Shown here: positions 21,901-34,347 of the stretch, in pieces | How the letters are laid out: each line of letters starts with the position of its first letter | Numbering within the stretch: position 1 is the first letter of the stretch | Assembly (NCBI RefSeq): GCF_963675165.1 | Contig: NC_087386.1 | Location: 5,462,169-5,526,168, forward strand | Direction of reading: 5' to 3' | Source of the DNA: Halichondria panicea | Lineage: Eukaryota > Porifera > Demospongiae > Suberitida > Halichondriidae | DNA: 64,000 bases | Made by a program: the position numbers and the translations under genes | Notes under the pieces: generated by a model | What the model was told of the DNA's origin: nothing | The model's database searches: none | Seen by the model: the letters and a program-made list of their open reading frames with translations, nothing else

Positions 21901-24900
21901 CTATTTTTATACCCACGGCAAGAATGTGTTTGTCCCTCTATTTTTAAACAGGTTAAGCAAGTTTTAGGCTCCAGACAGGCGTACTATAATTATGTTGTTA
22001 CAGTAATCTAGCTTGTACCCCCACCAATGTCATACTTGTTCTTCTCATCAGCAAAACAAAACGTACATGACCAACACCTATAAACACCCATCTCCCCCCT
22101 TCAGACTCAAATTGACTTATACATTATATCTGCATCCTTTCATCACAATCCTCCTACATGACTGTCACACTCTACAATGTATATTGATATACCTCTTAGT
22201 ACAACTAATTTCTTTGAACCCATGCAGGGACAGACGTGGAAGACTTGCAGGACTTCCTGAACCTCAAAGGTTTGAGTAATGTCATACTTCAGACTGCAAT
22301 GTAACTTATTATTATTTTCCACAGAGTTCTTCTTGACTTTGGAGAATACTTTGGATGGCATTCAGTTTGCGGAGACAGCAAAGAAAGAGATGGTGAAGCC
22401 AGGAGGGTAAGCATCCTCTAATAAAATTAACAGTTGTGTTTGTATTTCAATGCTTAATTGGTACATTCTCTCTGTTATGATCGTAGATACATCTTTGATT
22501 TCTTGGAGACAGCTGGTGTTACCAGGGCAACGGCCTCGGTCCTAATGGACCAATGCAACAAGGCTATCTCATTCCTCACTACGGACGAGAGATCAGGGTT
22601 CAGGAATGGTGGGAACATTCAGAAATTTACTGATGCCCTCAAGGTATGTGTAATGCTAGCTGTAAATACACACAATGTATAATAATTATAACATCTTTTC
22701 CACTGAATTGATTTATATTATGTGACAGGCTCTGGGAAAGCAGACCAATAATGGAGCAGATATTGGTATTGAGCAATAGCCAGATTTATAGACTGCAGTG
22801 TATAATCTCATAAATTTTTTCTTGGCTTATAGTTATCTACGTACAGTCTTTCTACTACCTCTCTGCAAAAGCTGATGCTCTGATGCTCTGAATCGAACTC
22901 TTTCTACCAAAGCGCTTTGTCTAAGCAGCCACCATTATCTTCCAATTTAGCAATCTTTGAGTGGGCATTTCTCAATACTGCTGTTTTACAACTTTGAGTT
23001 TCCAACAAGCATAACTCAGGCATGGAACGAAGTATGTGCACAATAAGCATATCAATGCGTAGGCAATTCTTTGCTCTAGCTATCATCTGGTATATATAGG
23101 TCGCAAAAATTATAGCTTGCGTAATTGATCTGTATATTCCCAGAGCCTGTCACATTATGTCAATCAAGTAGTGTAAAAATGAAAATAAAGTGGGATGTGT
23201 ATATAAAATACAAGTTTGATTCGTTTTTATCAATCATTATCTTCAACTACATACAACTATACCATCCATGCATACGTCTCTGTGTCAGATTGTGTTCAGT
23301 GGGTCATGTGACCAACCTTCAAGCTCCGCTCACCAGTACAAGGTGTTCATCAAGGCCACAGAGGATACAAAGAAGAACAAGAAGAGCGATGGGTGGGGAA
23401 CTCTTACACAAGAGTCATCAAAACGAGAATGTAAAAATTTACTAATTATAAAGATACTGGTGGTTTCTGAATACTTGACCGTTTCATTTACTGATCGTTT
23501 TACTAACTGTTTTACTGACTTCAGGCCGCACACTAAGCTACTGGTGCTTCAGTCCTGGGTACGCTATGTCGGACCTGGTTAGTCAGGGGGTGCGGTCAGT
23601 CATCCTCACCTCTGGCACCCTCTCCCCACTCAACTCATTCTCTTCTGAGCTCCAAATGTGAGTCAGACAGACGCGAGAGTTGTGCAATCATTTTGAGTAA
23701 AATAATAGTTTCACTTCTCTCACGTATGTAGTAAAGCGTAATTTTTGTACAATCCGCGAAAACCACAAACATTTTTATACCCTCGAAATATACCCGCTAT
23801 ACAGTATAACCACCTTGCTAGTAGGTTCCTGAAATAATTATGTGTTTGTCTTTAGTGATTTCCCTATACGATACGAGGGTCCACATGTGATCACTAAGAA
23901 ACAGATGTGGGTGGGTGTGGTCAGTAAGGGGAGTGATGGAACATCCCTAAACTCCTCCTACGCCAACAGGTGAGCCAATCATAATTATGCCTGGCCTGAT
24001 ATCACATGCACGTTATACCTTTTTAACAGATTTTCAGCAAGCTACCAAAACAGTCTTGGAAATACTATAGGTCTGTTCAATATTAATTTGGATATGAAAT
24101 TTATCTCTAATTATCCGGCCCGGCCCTGCAGTGAATTTTGCTCGTATTATCCCGAATGGTCTCCTGGTGTTCTTCCCCTCCTATCCCGTCATGAATGGTT
24201 GTGTTGATACTTGGAAGGTGAGGCAGTGAGTGAGTGAGTCATCCACTTGGTTGCCATGGCATGTTTTCATCCACCCTTCTCACAAGCATGCACACATATG
24301 CATTACCTTGTAGATGGGTTATTGATTTTATACATACATACGTCATTGGTATAATAATAAATCGATAATTTGACGTTTTTATAAGGTATTCAACCCTAGG
24401 TTCTGGGCTAGAATACCACACTGAAAGCCATGCTAGCGCTGGAGTTAGTTTCATACAATTCATAGATGCATGGTACTATATAATTTACCATGATTTGCCT
24501 TTAAACAGCTATAATTATGGCTTGAAAATACAGACTATGTGGATTCTCTCTCTTTAGGGAAACGGCATCTTCCAGAGGATAGAATCGTGTAAGCCAGTGT
24601 TTCAGGAGCCAAGGAGAAAGTTTGAGTTCACCTCAGTGAGTCAATGTGTCTCTAATTGTATAGGGTACTCAGTCACAGATGTTGTATACACTTATTATAC
24701 GCATTGTACAGTTTGTTGCATCTGCGTTGTGTATTTCAAAATGCCTTTGTTGAATAGCGGTAGGTTAAGGTGGTGTCTGCATGTGTAGCTATAGCCCCAG
24801 ACAGATTACCATACTGATATAAATAACCCAGAGCGGGTGGCCTGCATAATAGACAGAATGATGTACTGCAACACCAGATTGAGTGATTATTGTCATGTCT

Positions 24901-27050
24901 ACAGACAATGGATGCATTCTACGAGAATGTGGTTGGCAGTAAGGGAGCCGCCTTCTTTGCCGTGTGTAGAGGGAAGGTAGGTGGGAGGGGGAACTCGTTA
25001 TGGACATGTATGATAGAGCCACTTATATAGACTGCTGAGGAGGTACGACATGCATGGAGTAGTCTAATTTACTTTCTCTGTATAGACTGTGTTCTATGTA
25101 GCTCTAATTGCTCTCACCATGGTTACACACACCCACACACTGGCAGGTCAGTGAGGGGTTGGACTTTGCTAATGAGAATGGAAGAGCTGTCATCATCACT
25201 GGGCTGCCCTACCCTCCAAGAATGGACCCAAAGGTATCCATTGTCATTTCAAGCAGCTTGCCATATTAGCTATAATAATTATCGGGGAAGCTTGAAGCCT
25301 CTCAATAATTATATCTTCATGCCACTATGTCTGCTTATAGCTATGCTATACTTCACTCGACACACTTGCCCGATACTGTACTTGTGAAAAAAAAGTTGTA
25401 TTTGAAAGAAACACCCTACATGCATGCATGTACATGTATATTGCATGTATGTTGCATGTATGTTGCATGCATGTACATGTATATTTATCCATTCTTTAGT
25501 TGTACACTGTTAGTAGTATAGTGAAAGCTGTACTTGTCCAGATACTGCACGTTCTGCCAATGATTATACTGCCCATTCTACTATGAGACGGGTGCAGGAA
25601 ACTATTGTGAACATACTGTGGGGGTCACTAGAATAAAACTATCATAATCATGTAAATGCGTTTCTCATACAATGTCATTTGCTGTATTAGGATCGAGCGA
25701 TATCATCATTATTTACAACATCTCATAACAATTTTGCGAGTATTAAACCAAACATATGCGAACTTTGCGAGGGTTGATCAATATTCGCAACAATAAAATC
25801 GCAAAACCTAAATTAGTAACTGTACGATCCTTTCCAGAACGCAGTAGTTACATCGCAATGGGTCAATTTTTCTGGTTCATTCGCAAAGTTTTTCACCCGC
25901 AAAATATTATAGCAACATGATATACACACGGTATACACACATCATAATTATAAGCTAGAGTCAGTATCACACTCTTGATAAATAAAATCCAAAACTTACA
26001 TTGAGCAGACTGCACAGCTCAGCACTTTCCCTTGCTCGTACGCATTAGATGCCGATACCTTGTTATTTATCACCACATGACTCAGAGATGGATGATAAGG
26101 CTCTGGCTCTTGCTCGGAATTCAGAAATGTTCCCATGGTGATATCGACACACATACAAATGTAGTTGAGGCAATATCAGTCATCAGGTAGCCATTGTACT
26201 CTAGTGTCCAAGATGGTGGACACAGGTTGGCAGCTGGGATCACTTGGATAGTGTTTCGGCCTTTGATCTGACAGAGGGCACATGGTACATCGTGGTGATC
26301 GTGCGGCTTCCGGAATGTATTGTACTCTGTTAAATTCAAAAAATGAACTTCAGAAGCGTTTTGAAACTCAGAAAAGCTGTCGTTGAAGTAAGTGATGTAT
26401 TTACTTTCTGTCGGCAAACATTTGTAGGTCGTAGATCCAGTAGGAGCTTCGAAACCTGCTGTGAAACCTGTGTAGATCATTGATGTACCTTGGGCCTCAG
26501 GGCATTCGAAATGTCCTGTTCTTTCGTAGGTTGTGTACTTCTCTTGCATGGTCTGTTCAAGTATGACTCTGTTGTGTCCACTGAGGGCAAAACTGCTAGA
26601 GCTACTAGAGTGGCTACTAGAATAGTAGCATATATACATATCGGTTTCTCACACAATGTCAGATCATTTGCTGCTGGTCTAGCTCCATTGTCTTCTTCGT
26701 TTACCTGCATACTAGTATATATCTGATCCGGGTGACCTTCCGCCATATTATACTTTCAAGCCAGCAAATAACTTCTTTGAACAAGTGCATGGTAATGTTA
26801 TTCATAGCACCTTATAAGCATTGGAAGTACATGAAATATCAATTGTGTAATTTATAAAGTGTAAAGTGCTAAAAGCTTGCCTGCGTGCATGTGTAATTAT
26901 GTACTCATACTCATCCATACACACACACACACACACACCTCTCCCTCCCCCACACACACACACCCCTCCCTCCCTCCCACACACACACACACACCCCCCC
27001 CCACACACACACACACGCACACGCACACGCACACGCACACACACACACGC

Positions 27051-27098
<48 letters not shown>

Positions 27099-30000
27099 AC
27101 ACGCACACACACACACACACACACCCTCACACTCCCCCCCACATTCCCCCCCCCACACACACACCCCTCCCTCCCACAAACACACACACACACACACAGG
27201 TGACACTTAAGATGCAGTACTTGCAAGAGAGTCTCAAGAGACCAGCTGCTGTTGTGAGTCATAATTATGTCAATTCCTTGCGCAACTGCAATTTAAATCT
27301 TGCATAATTATCGTATGATAATTTATATTTTGGATCCTCAGGGCATTAGTGGAGAGGCGTGGTACAAGCAGCAAGCCTCACGAGCAGTCAACCAGGCAGT
27401 GGGCAGGGTTATTAGACATCGACATGATTACGGGGCCATCATACTCTGTGATGAACGGTTCGTTACTATGGTATACATGCAGTAAGTGGGTGTTTTTTTT
27501 CATAATTATTAGTCTTTCGACCTGTTTTCGAAGCTAATTTTCTTTGTCTGTACTCTATTGTCTGTTTATTTTTGAAAGACACATGTTAATACTACACGTA
27601 CTACACCCCTCCCACGTACGTACAGGTTTGCATACAACAGCTCGATCAACCAGCTGCCCCAGTGGATACGTCCTTATGTGCAGACATACGACAAGTTTGG
27701 GCTAGTCCAGCGAGACATACGAGCTTTCTTCAAAGAGGCGGAGAAAGATGTGAGCAATTTATAGTTTGATCATTCATAAAAATCACCTCGGGTAAACGTA
27801 TAGTTGAAAGTGAAAGCCATTCCATACATGACATTGTACGTATCCTATTTGTGTACCCTGACCTCTCCTAGTTTAGAGGTCTAGCGTGATCATAAAATTA
27901 TCTCTCTCAATTATTATACACATGTAGTTGGATAAAGTAATTGAAAGTGAAAGCCAGAGCCATTCCACACTGCACTTATCCCTTAACCTCCCCTATATAT
28001 AGTTTGGAGGTCTGGTGCCTCAGAAGAAAGCTCCTGTAGTAGCCGAGATAGAGTCTGCTGTGAGGAGTGAGAGACCACCTCCTGATATCGTGATTAGGGA
28101 CAACTTGCGACATGTGCAGGCAGCTTCTGTCGTCGATATTCACATTCCGGGGAAGATACCTCCACGCCCTCAGGGTGAGTAGCTACATGTACATGTATGT
28201 CTTTAGAGTCGCTGAGGGTTTGACGGGATTAACTTTGCGTAGTGTATCCATTGATGGCCCAATAATTTCAATGAGTTATAATTATACGTATCACATAAAT
28301 TATTATGGTTATGTGTATACAGAGTGTTATTGTGAAGCTGACCATTACTTTTGTAATGTCTTGAAGTAAACACAGCAAGTTACTATATGTACGTGTACAT
28401 AGTATGATATATATACTCTTGAACACAGCCATGCTAGTTAAGCTAGCTGCTGTTTCTTATTCATAGCATCTCTTGCCAGATTGAAAGTGGAATCCGCTAA
28501 AGAGTTAGCTGGCAAGAGCTTACTGTCTTCCCTGGCCAGCTGTGAGGTTAGGACTACTGTATAATGTTGCATTGTGTGCCATTGAACTCTGAACTCTGAC
28601 ACATCTCTGCAGGGATGCTCCAGCAAAAATGCCATTGACTTGACTAGCACCAAAGGAGCTGTAAGTATGCACTTTGTAGTGTGTATAATAATGCAACCAC
28701 CTGCCAATATAATAATATGTACTATGTGCATGACCACCCTCTATAATACAGCCAGGTTAATGGGCCCCAAAGTCTCCATATAGCATGTGTTTGGACCTGT
28801 GTTAGCAGGTCACCCTCTATAATACAGCCAGGTTAATGGGCCTCAAAGTCTCCATATAGCATGTGACTGTTTGGACCTGTGTTAGCAGGTCACCCTCTAT
28901 AATACAGCTAGGTTAATAGGCCCCAAAGTCTCCATATAGCATGTGTTTGGACCTGTGTCAGCAGGTCACCCTCTATAATACAGCTAGGTTAATAGGCCCC
29001 AAAGTCTCCATATAGCATGTGTTTGGACCTGTGTTAGCAGGTCACCCTCTATAATACAGCTAGGTTAATGGGCCCCAAAGTCTCCATATAGCATGTGTTT
29101 GGACCTGTGTTAGCAGGTCACCCTCTATAATACAGCCAGGTTAATGGGCCCCAAAGTCTCCATAGCTATTAGCATGTGTTTAGGTCTGTGTTAGTAAGCC
29201 ACTTCTTTATTACGGCAACTGCTGGTCTGCCTCTATAATATGCAGCCGGCCTAAAGATATAGTATGTGTTTTAACCTTCTCTCTCTTTAACATAACCACC
29301 TTAGTGTTCATGTGCGTGTTGTGATCCCATTCCATACAGTATAGATCCAGTTTCTCACAGACTATATTCCAAGCCGGACCCTCTAAAGCACACGCCACCC
29401 ACGACGACGGTAAACCACCTGCCAAGAAAATCATGATAGTCGCTAAGGTAAAACAACCCCTTCCTAGCATGTGCACATGTGAGATCTCGGAACTATAGGG
29501 TTGGCATCACTTCTGTAGCTTTTTTTTATTAATTTTTGATTTGGGGATTTGTCGTAAAGGACATCTAACATCGTTGCCATAACAGCCAACTGTCTGTATC
29601 CTCCCACACCCAGTTAACAGTGTTATAGACGCATGCACTCGATTATAGCAACCATGCATGTAATTATGGTGTACCCTTATCACCAAGTGTTCCTTGTTGT
29701 AGAGCGATCGTCAGAAAACCAAATTGGAGACTGTTGCTGGGTATCTAAAGGAACTAAAGGCTAGCCTTAGCAACGAGGGGTTTGAGAACTTCAAGATCAT
29801 CCTTAAAACTTATAAAGAGGTGACAAGTATTAGCTAAGTACGTGTGCGTTAAAATTTTTTTGTTTTTGTTGTTAAATTAATCTACAGAAACGGGACATCT
29901 ACTTGTTCACTGAAGCACTACGCGATGTGTTCAATCAACCAGCACTCCATTCACTACTAGCAGGTGTGCTTACGATAGTTTTTATGACTTTGCTATTTAT

Positions 30001-30512
30001 TTTCCTGAGTTAGTATTTCGAAAAAGCATAATTATATTGAAATGGCTTTAGTGATTTTACCAAAATGGGCCTGTTTGATAGCTATAATTATTATATACTT
30101 TGAGTGCTCATACTTGAGTTGTAGAATTGTGCATTTTTCACAAAATAAATAGTAAGCTATAACAATTATGGTGAATTTTGCAGCCCTTTGATGACACAAA
30201 GTTTCTTTCCCATTCTCTGCAGGTATCCACAGATTTGTTAGTGAGAAACACAAGACAACGTTCGAGACGTTCTACAAGGAGTACACAGGCAACACTATCA
30301 CCAAGGCAACCCCAGAGCAGATGCCGCTAAAGAGGAAATCATCATCTATTGACCTAACTCAACCAGAGAGCAAGCAAGTGAAGAGAAGTCAGATACATGA
30401 GGGGGTGGATCACCTGACACAGGACGAGAGCAGCTGTGAACTGTCAACTAACCTCCTTACTAGCTCAGGACATTTGAAAACATCAAAACACTTGAATCAT
30501 GGTCGTTTGTGA
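18989..30512 (+). CDS. RTEL1: RTEL1, XPD-family DNA helicase (31 exons, short C-terminus)
   Basis: Exons 18989-19096, 19155-19326, 19456-19543, 19638-19719, 19767-19827, 19893-19962, 20023-20107, 20180-20245, 20502-20625, 22228-22269, 22325-22406, 22487-22643, 22729-22765, 23289-23430, 23525-23657, 23856-23969, 24030-24070, 24132-24217, 24558-24635, 24905-24976, 25147-25233, 27200-27253, 27342-27457, 27626-27749, 28003-28174, 28467-28546, 28613-28660, 29340-29447, 29703-29819, 29888-29963, 30223-30512 (~1036 aa). Motifs in order: Q-region FPFKPYPCQ, Walker A SPTGTGKT, four iron-sulfur cysteines (LCIN, LCRA, HACF, MCPYY), Walker [22 protein letters not shown]-like SEGLDF, and [14 protein letters not shown] (motif VI). 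Exons 29-31 encode one harmonin-like domain. Vertebrate RTEL1 has a second such domain plus a RING, which are absent here. The exon 13-14 junction is one base out of phase as read. RTEL1 unwinds D-loops and telomeric T-loops. Confidence 0.93.
20688..21886 (-). CDS. Secreted protein with fibrinogen-like start, nested in RTEL1 intron 9
   Basis: Two exons (21886-21247 and ~21110-20688) lie antisense inside the 1.6-kb RTEL1 intron 20626-22227. The chosen ATG (21886, MQLTMLGR) precedes a clear signal peptide ending CACTVTAQ. A helical region follows, then SCKDI..SGYYWI..VWCEM, which resembles the first strands of a fibrinogen-related domain. The second exon has [38 protein letters not shown] and ends ETIELYVQ. 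It is a Cys-rich extracellular domain that I recall from uncharacterised cnidarian and sponge secreted proteins. The exon junction (donor TCT-T/gtaagc, acceptor ctaag) does not close in phase as I read it, so the intron ends need transcript support. A TATA box sits upstream. Function unknown. Confidence 0.65.
21902..21911 (-). promoter_or_regulatory. TATA box of the nested secreted-protein gene
   Basis: TATAAAAATA on the minus strand lies 16 bp upstream of the ATG at 21886, in the RTEL1 intron. The short distance implies a very short 5' UTR or a start at the downstream in-frame ATG. Confidence 0.5.
23750..23815. repeat. Half copy of a family B MITE
   Basis: It contains AATCCGCGAAAACCACAAAC and ends CCCGCTATACAGTA, matching the right half of the element at 8722-8930. 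The left half is missing. Confidence 0.75.
25730..25915. repeat. Family A MITE in RTEL1 intron 21
   Basis: It carries the family's internal sequences TGCGAACTTTGCGAGGG and ACGATCCTTTCCAGAACGC and ends near CGCAAAATATTATAG. It lies just 3' of the nested antisense C4-domain gene. Confidence 0.75.
25996..26746 (-). pseudogene. Frameshifted membrane C4-domain gene, antisense in RTEL1 intron 21
   Basis: It starts at ATG 26746 with a 35-residue cytoplasmic head and a hydrophobic helix ([16 protein letters not shown]). The ectodomain ([37 protein letters not shown]) is in another frame, so a shift occurs around 26560-26640, in a stretch too short for a usual intron. A second shift lies at a TGTGTG run (26145-26158): with two extra bases the FVCV segment goes out of frame and stops at 26121. 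The conserved tail, ending [10 protein letters not shown] and TAA (25998-25996), is readable in the other frame. It belongs to the same family as the cluster at 35.4-43.3 kb. Either a recent pseudogene or assembly errors; two separate shifts favour a pseudogene. Confidence 0.8.
26911..27198. repeat. Long (CA)n tract abutting the acceptor of RTEL1 exon 22
   Basis: About 290 bp of CA, CGCA and C-rich repeats run straight into the AG before 27200. The splice acceptor's tract is therefore CA repeat rather than a pyrimidine run. Confidence 0.95.
28735..29215. repeat. 76-bp minisatellite in RTEL1 intron 27
   Basis: Units begin CACCCTCTATAATACAG at 28735, 28811, 28891, 28967, 29043 and 29119, with a worn unit from about 29195. 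Spacing is 76 bp except one 80-bp unit that contains an extra CTGT-type insert. Units are nearly identical. Confidence 0.95.
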
Positions 30513-30908
30513 CAGATATCAATGACAAGAATTATTAATTTATCGTGCACACATCTCAGGGGAATATATATATATATAGGAGAATGGAAATGTGCTGCAT
30601 TAATTAATTAATACAATTATAGTAATACGTTGGAAGTGTGCGTGTGTACCCGTTATAGGCCTGTGCCAAATATTCAAATTTTTTCACCTATTATTCACAT
30701 TTTTTATTCGCACTGGATCAGCCTATTATTCAACTTCAACAGCCCAAATTGATGACACCTATTATTCAACATACACAGCAGTAAAATAAAACACCTATAA
30801 ATTATATAGCACCAAAAAATGGGATTAAGTCATTATTTTTTAATTTTAGCAGCGAAATAACAAACTTTAGCACAAAAAATCTTAAATGTGGTTTCAACAT
30901 TGATTGGA
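30513..30908. other. Convergent spacer between RTEL1 and the ankyrin arrays
   Basis: AT-rich. It contains several 'CCTATTATTCA' direct repeats at about 30690-30780, probably from an old repeat. No gene seen. Confidence 0.5.
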
Positions 30909-32217
30909 CTAATTACAATCAGATTTACTGCCATGTAAAATGTGGGCGTGTTTTGAGCTATTGAATATATCAACATTGGCCCCAGCATCGATTAGGAGCT
31001 CCATACATTTCTGGTGACCATAGAAACTGGCTGCCCAAAGAGGGGTCTCTCCCGACTGTACATAGGAGGAAAACAATGTAAACAGCATGTTGTGGGAAAT
31101 GTGTTTGTACAACAAAACCAACCTTCTCCTGAGTGTTGACTGTAGCCTTGGCTGCTAAGAGAACCCTCACTATCTCATCATGTCCATTCCTACTGGCTAT
31201 ATACAGAGCTGTCCAGTTGTCCTGTTATGAGACCGTAAACCATTTTTATCACTGCAACTGGACCTCACTCATACACAGAGGTGACAGTACACACACTCAA
31301 CCATGGAATCAGCATGCAGAGTACACAAACACCACCATGCAGCGTGACTTACATTAGCCTTGATATCGACGTCTGCCTTGGCCTCCAACAAAATTCTAAC
31401 AACTCCACAGTGACGCTCCTGACTAGCCTGGTGCAATGCCGTCCCACCATTCTGTACAGACCCAAATAATTATGACAGATAAGCAGTAAATTTCACCTTG
31501 TTTTGAATGTCCACTTGAGACTTTTCCCCAATCAACATTTCCACTGCCCTCACATGACCATTCTGAGCAGCTACACATAGTCAATTAAGATAGTGTGAGC
31601 AGGTGTACCTCACAGACCCACTCATTACATGACTATACACTAATGATACACCAACTACCAGTGTTCTCTACACAAACACGACTATAGCTTTGGTGTCTAA
31701 TGGACCAGCAACACAGGCAACAGAATATGGGGAGGCTCTGTGGCTAGTGGCCTCTGAGATATGTGTACAGCTACTTACACTCCCCTCTTGAGGAACATCA
31801 ACATTGGCCCCAGCATCGATTAGGAGCTCCATACATTCTGGTGATCATAGAAACTGGCTGCCCAAAGAGGGGTCTCTCCCAACTGTATACATAGGAGGGA
31901 TGAAACCAATGCCGGTAGAGCATGTTGTGGGAAATTGTTCAGTTGTACAACAAAACTGACCAGAGCCTGATTGTTGACTGTAGCCTTGGCTGCTAAGAGG
32001 ACCCTCACTATCTCATCATGTCCCTTGTCACTGGCCCAGTAAACAGCAGTAATACTATCCTGTAGAGACAATAATTATTTTCACAACCAACAGACATAAT
32101 TATTGGCATTGTAGGCAGTATTCCCCTCACCTCGTCTGCCTGGTTGGGATTAGCCCCTCCCTTCAGTAGCTCCATAACCACACCCACATTACCCGTCTTA
32201 CAAGCGTCCAAAAGTGC
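30909..32217 (-). pseudogene. Decayed ankyrin-repeat exon array (no kinase exon)
   Basis: One-repeat exons in order: 32217-32131 (ALLDACKTGNVG, the first-repeat type), 32059-31961 (type C), about 31883-31780 (type D), about 31573-31499 (type A, 5' part deleted), 31451-31353 (type B), 31221-31123 (type C), and 31055-30909 (type D, reading on to a TAG). The type D exon near 31835 has lost one base of an AAA run compared with its relatives, breaking the frame. No start codon, kinase exon or promoter precedes the first exon. The exons are near copies of the intact gene at 52598-59345, so this is a truncated, inactive duplicate, though a short transcript from the last three open exons is possible. 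Confidence 0.8.
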
Positions 32218-33317
32218 CTGGAGAAAATGCATTGTCAGCAAACACACCCCGAAGATAGAAGATTGTATGTGCATACTTTTATAGCCATTCACACCAAGGT
32301 AGCATCATGTAATATGCTACATGACATGTAGCATACTAATACACATTTGATATACCTCCACCCACTCCACTTACCATCTTGTTGGTGTGCTGTTCTGTAC
32401 ACGTACGTACGTACACAGTGAGCCTCACAACTTTTTCTCCTCTGGTTCCTAGGCCAATTGTTTTCTAAAAGAATGATTGGGCAACCTAGCGATGTTATAG
32501 AGACAACTCGGCCTGAGAATCAAGTTTATAACCGTGGCGTAACTAAGGTCAACAGCAGTAGATTGCAAGTATTAGTTAATGATCTTTACTAATGCAGAAT
32601 CCACCCCAGTCCCTCACTTTTTAATCAGGAGCACCTACAGGAGAATTTGTAGGAAAGGCAGCACTGAAAAGCTTGAGCTAAAATTGAGTTATTGACCTGG
32701 AGTATACATATAAATTTATTTATACAGGATCCGGTTTTTGAGTGGGAAATAAAAAGCGTTTTCATGCAGATAGTCATAACTATGATCACACGTACAATAA
32801 TTATGTATGAACATTGGATACAAAACGCTAACGTCAGCTACTCTTGAGTTCAAATATAGGCCACACCAAATTAATCTTATGTTTCACGGATTTTCCAAGT
32901 CATATTTTTGCAGAATGCCCAAAAAAATTAACCAATTAGTGGTCCAGGTCAGAGGTCAGAATAGCCACGTGATCTAGCAAAACGTTGTTGGCTAAAGTGA
33001 CTTTTTGTGGTGTGTTGTGACTCCGTTTGTGGTTTTATAATGATATTCATCAATTTGTTTCTTTTTTTGCCTACCACCCTGGTCTGTTTTTGGAGATTAA
33101 AAGTCCGTGAAACATAAGATCAATTTGGTGTGGCCATACTAATGATTGCATAAAAATCAAACGCTACTTGCCATTGCAAGACAGACAACACACTTAACAA
33201 AGTACAGAGTTGTGTAGTAGTTCACACACTTGAGTGTGTCCATTCCCATTAGCCAGATCATAGGCAGTCCGTCCGTCCTGTATAGTGGGTATGTGAGCAG
33301 TTAGTGATAAAAGGAAA

Positions 33318-33525
33318 ACATTCGTATAGCGGGAAGTTTTCGTGAGGCGCAAAAATTTCGGTTTTTCGAGGGCAGAGCAGTTAATGCGAAGGATATAAAC
33401 TCCCACACACCGGTATTTCACAAACATGCATGCAAAGCTGGGTTTCCTGGCATTGAATTGTCCACAAATATTTCTTCTGAGAGCTCTCGAGCCAAATATT
33501 AAAAATTTCCTGCTATGCGGTAGTT
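33318..33525. repeat. Family B MITE, shared with the intact ankyrin gene
   Basis: The ends TCGTATAGCGGGAA and TTTCCTGCTATGCGG flank TTTCG-rich sequence. It lies in the intron before the terminal ankyrin exon, the same place as the copy at 52705-52915. Confidence 0.75.
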
Positions 33526-34137
33526 AGACAACAAAATCATAACATAAGCTAGGAAACAACATGTAACAACTATACTCATAACAAGAGGATACAATCGTTA
33601 TCTTGGTGATAAACGCATGCTACATGTTACAGTAGATTTTACAATCATGTGATTCACATTAGTCTTGATGTGGACGTCAGCCTTGGCCTCTAACAAAATT
33701 CTAACAACTCCACAGTGACCCTTCTTACTGGCTATGTACAATGCTGTGGCTCCATTCTGTACACATCCAAATAATTACTAACAGACAAGCAGTAAATCTT
33801 ACCTTCGCTTGAATGTCAGTTTTAGCTTTTGCAGCAATCAACACTTCCACTGCCCTCACATGACCATTATAAGCAGCTCCAATCAACGCAGTGACTCCAT
33901 CCTGTACAGAGTCAAGATAGTGTGAGCAGGTGAACCATCACTCATCACAGACCCACTCATTATACAATATCACATGCATGACCTAACGTCAGGGGATACA
34001 CCAACTAGCTGGTCTCTACACAAACATGACTAAGTCTTTTGCGTTGAGTTCGGCCCCGGAAGTTATGCGGTGAATTATGCTTCATTTGTGTTTTATGTGG
34101 TGACAAGTATGCCTGCTTCTACACGGACAATTCTAAC

Positions 34138-34347
34138 TACAGTATAGCGGGTAATTTTGGTGGGGCAAAATATTCGTGGTTTTCGTGGTTTAACACTAGA
34201 TCACGAATATTTTACCCACGAATGAAGCAACCTTACACCTTTACCTGTAGTGCAAGCATCAACCCACGAACATAAAAACCGCGAATGGATAAATATAGCT
34301 GAACCACAAATATTTTGACCCCCGAAAATTACCTGCTACACGGTATA
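34138..34347. repeat. Family B MITE specific to this array
   Basis: ACAGTATAGCGGGTAATTTT on the left and ATTACCTGCTACACGGTAT on the right. The corresponding introns at 34970 and 53530 lack it. Confidence 0.8.

Noticed and set aside
26866..27210. Several long His/Thr- and Cys/Val-rich open frames on both strands
   Set aside because: They are translations of CA/TG microsatellite in all frames.
28735..29215. Possible CRISPR-like array of regular 76-bp repeats
   Set aside because: Units are contiguous without unique spacers and lie in a eukaryotic intron; it is a minisatellite.
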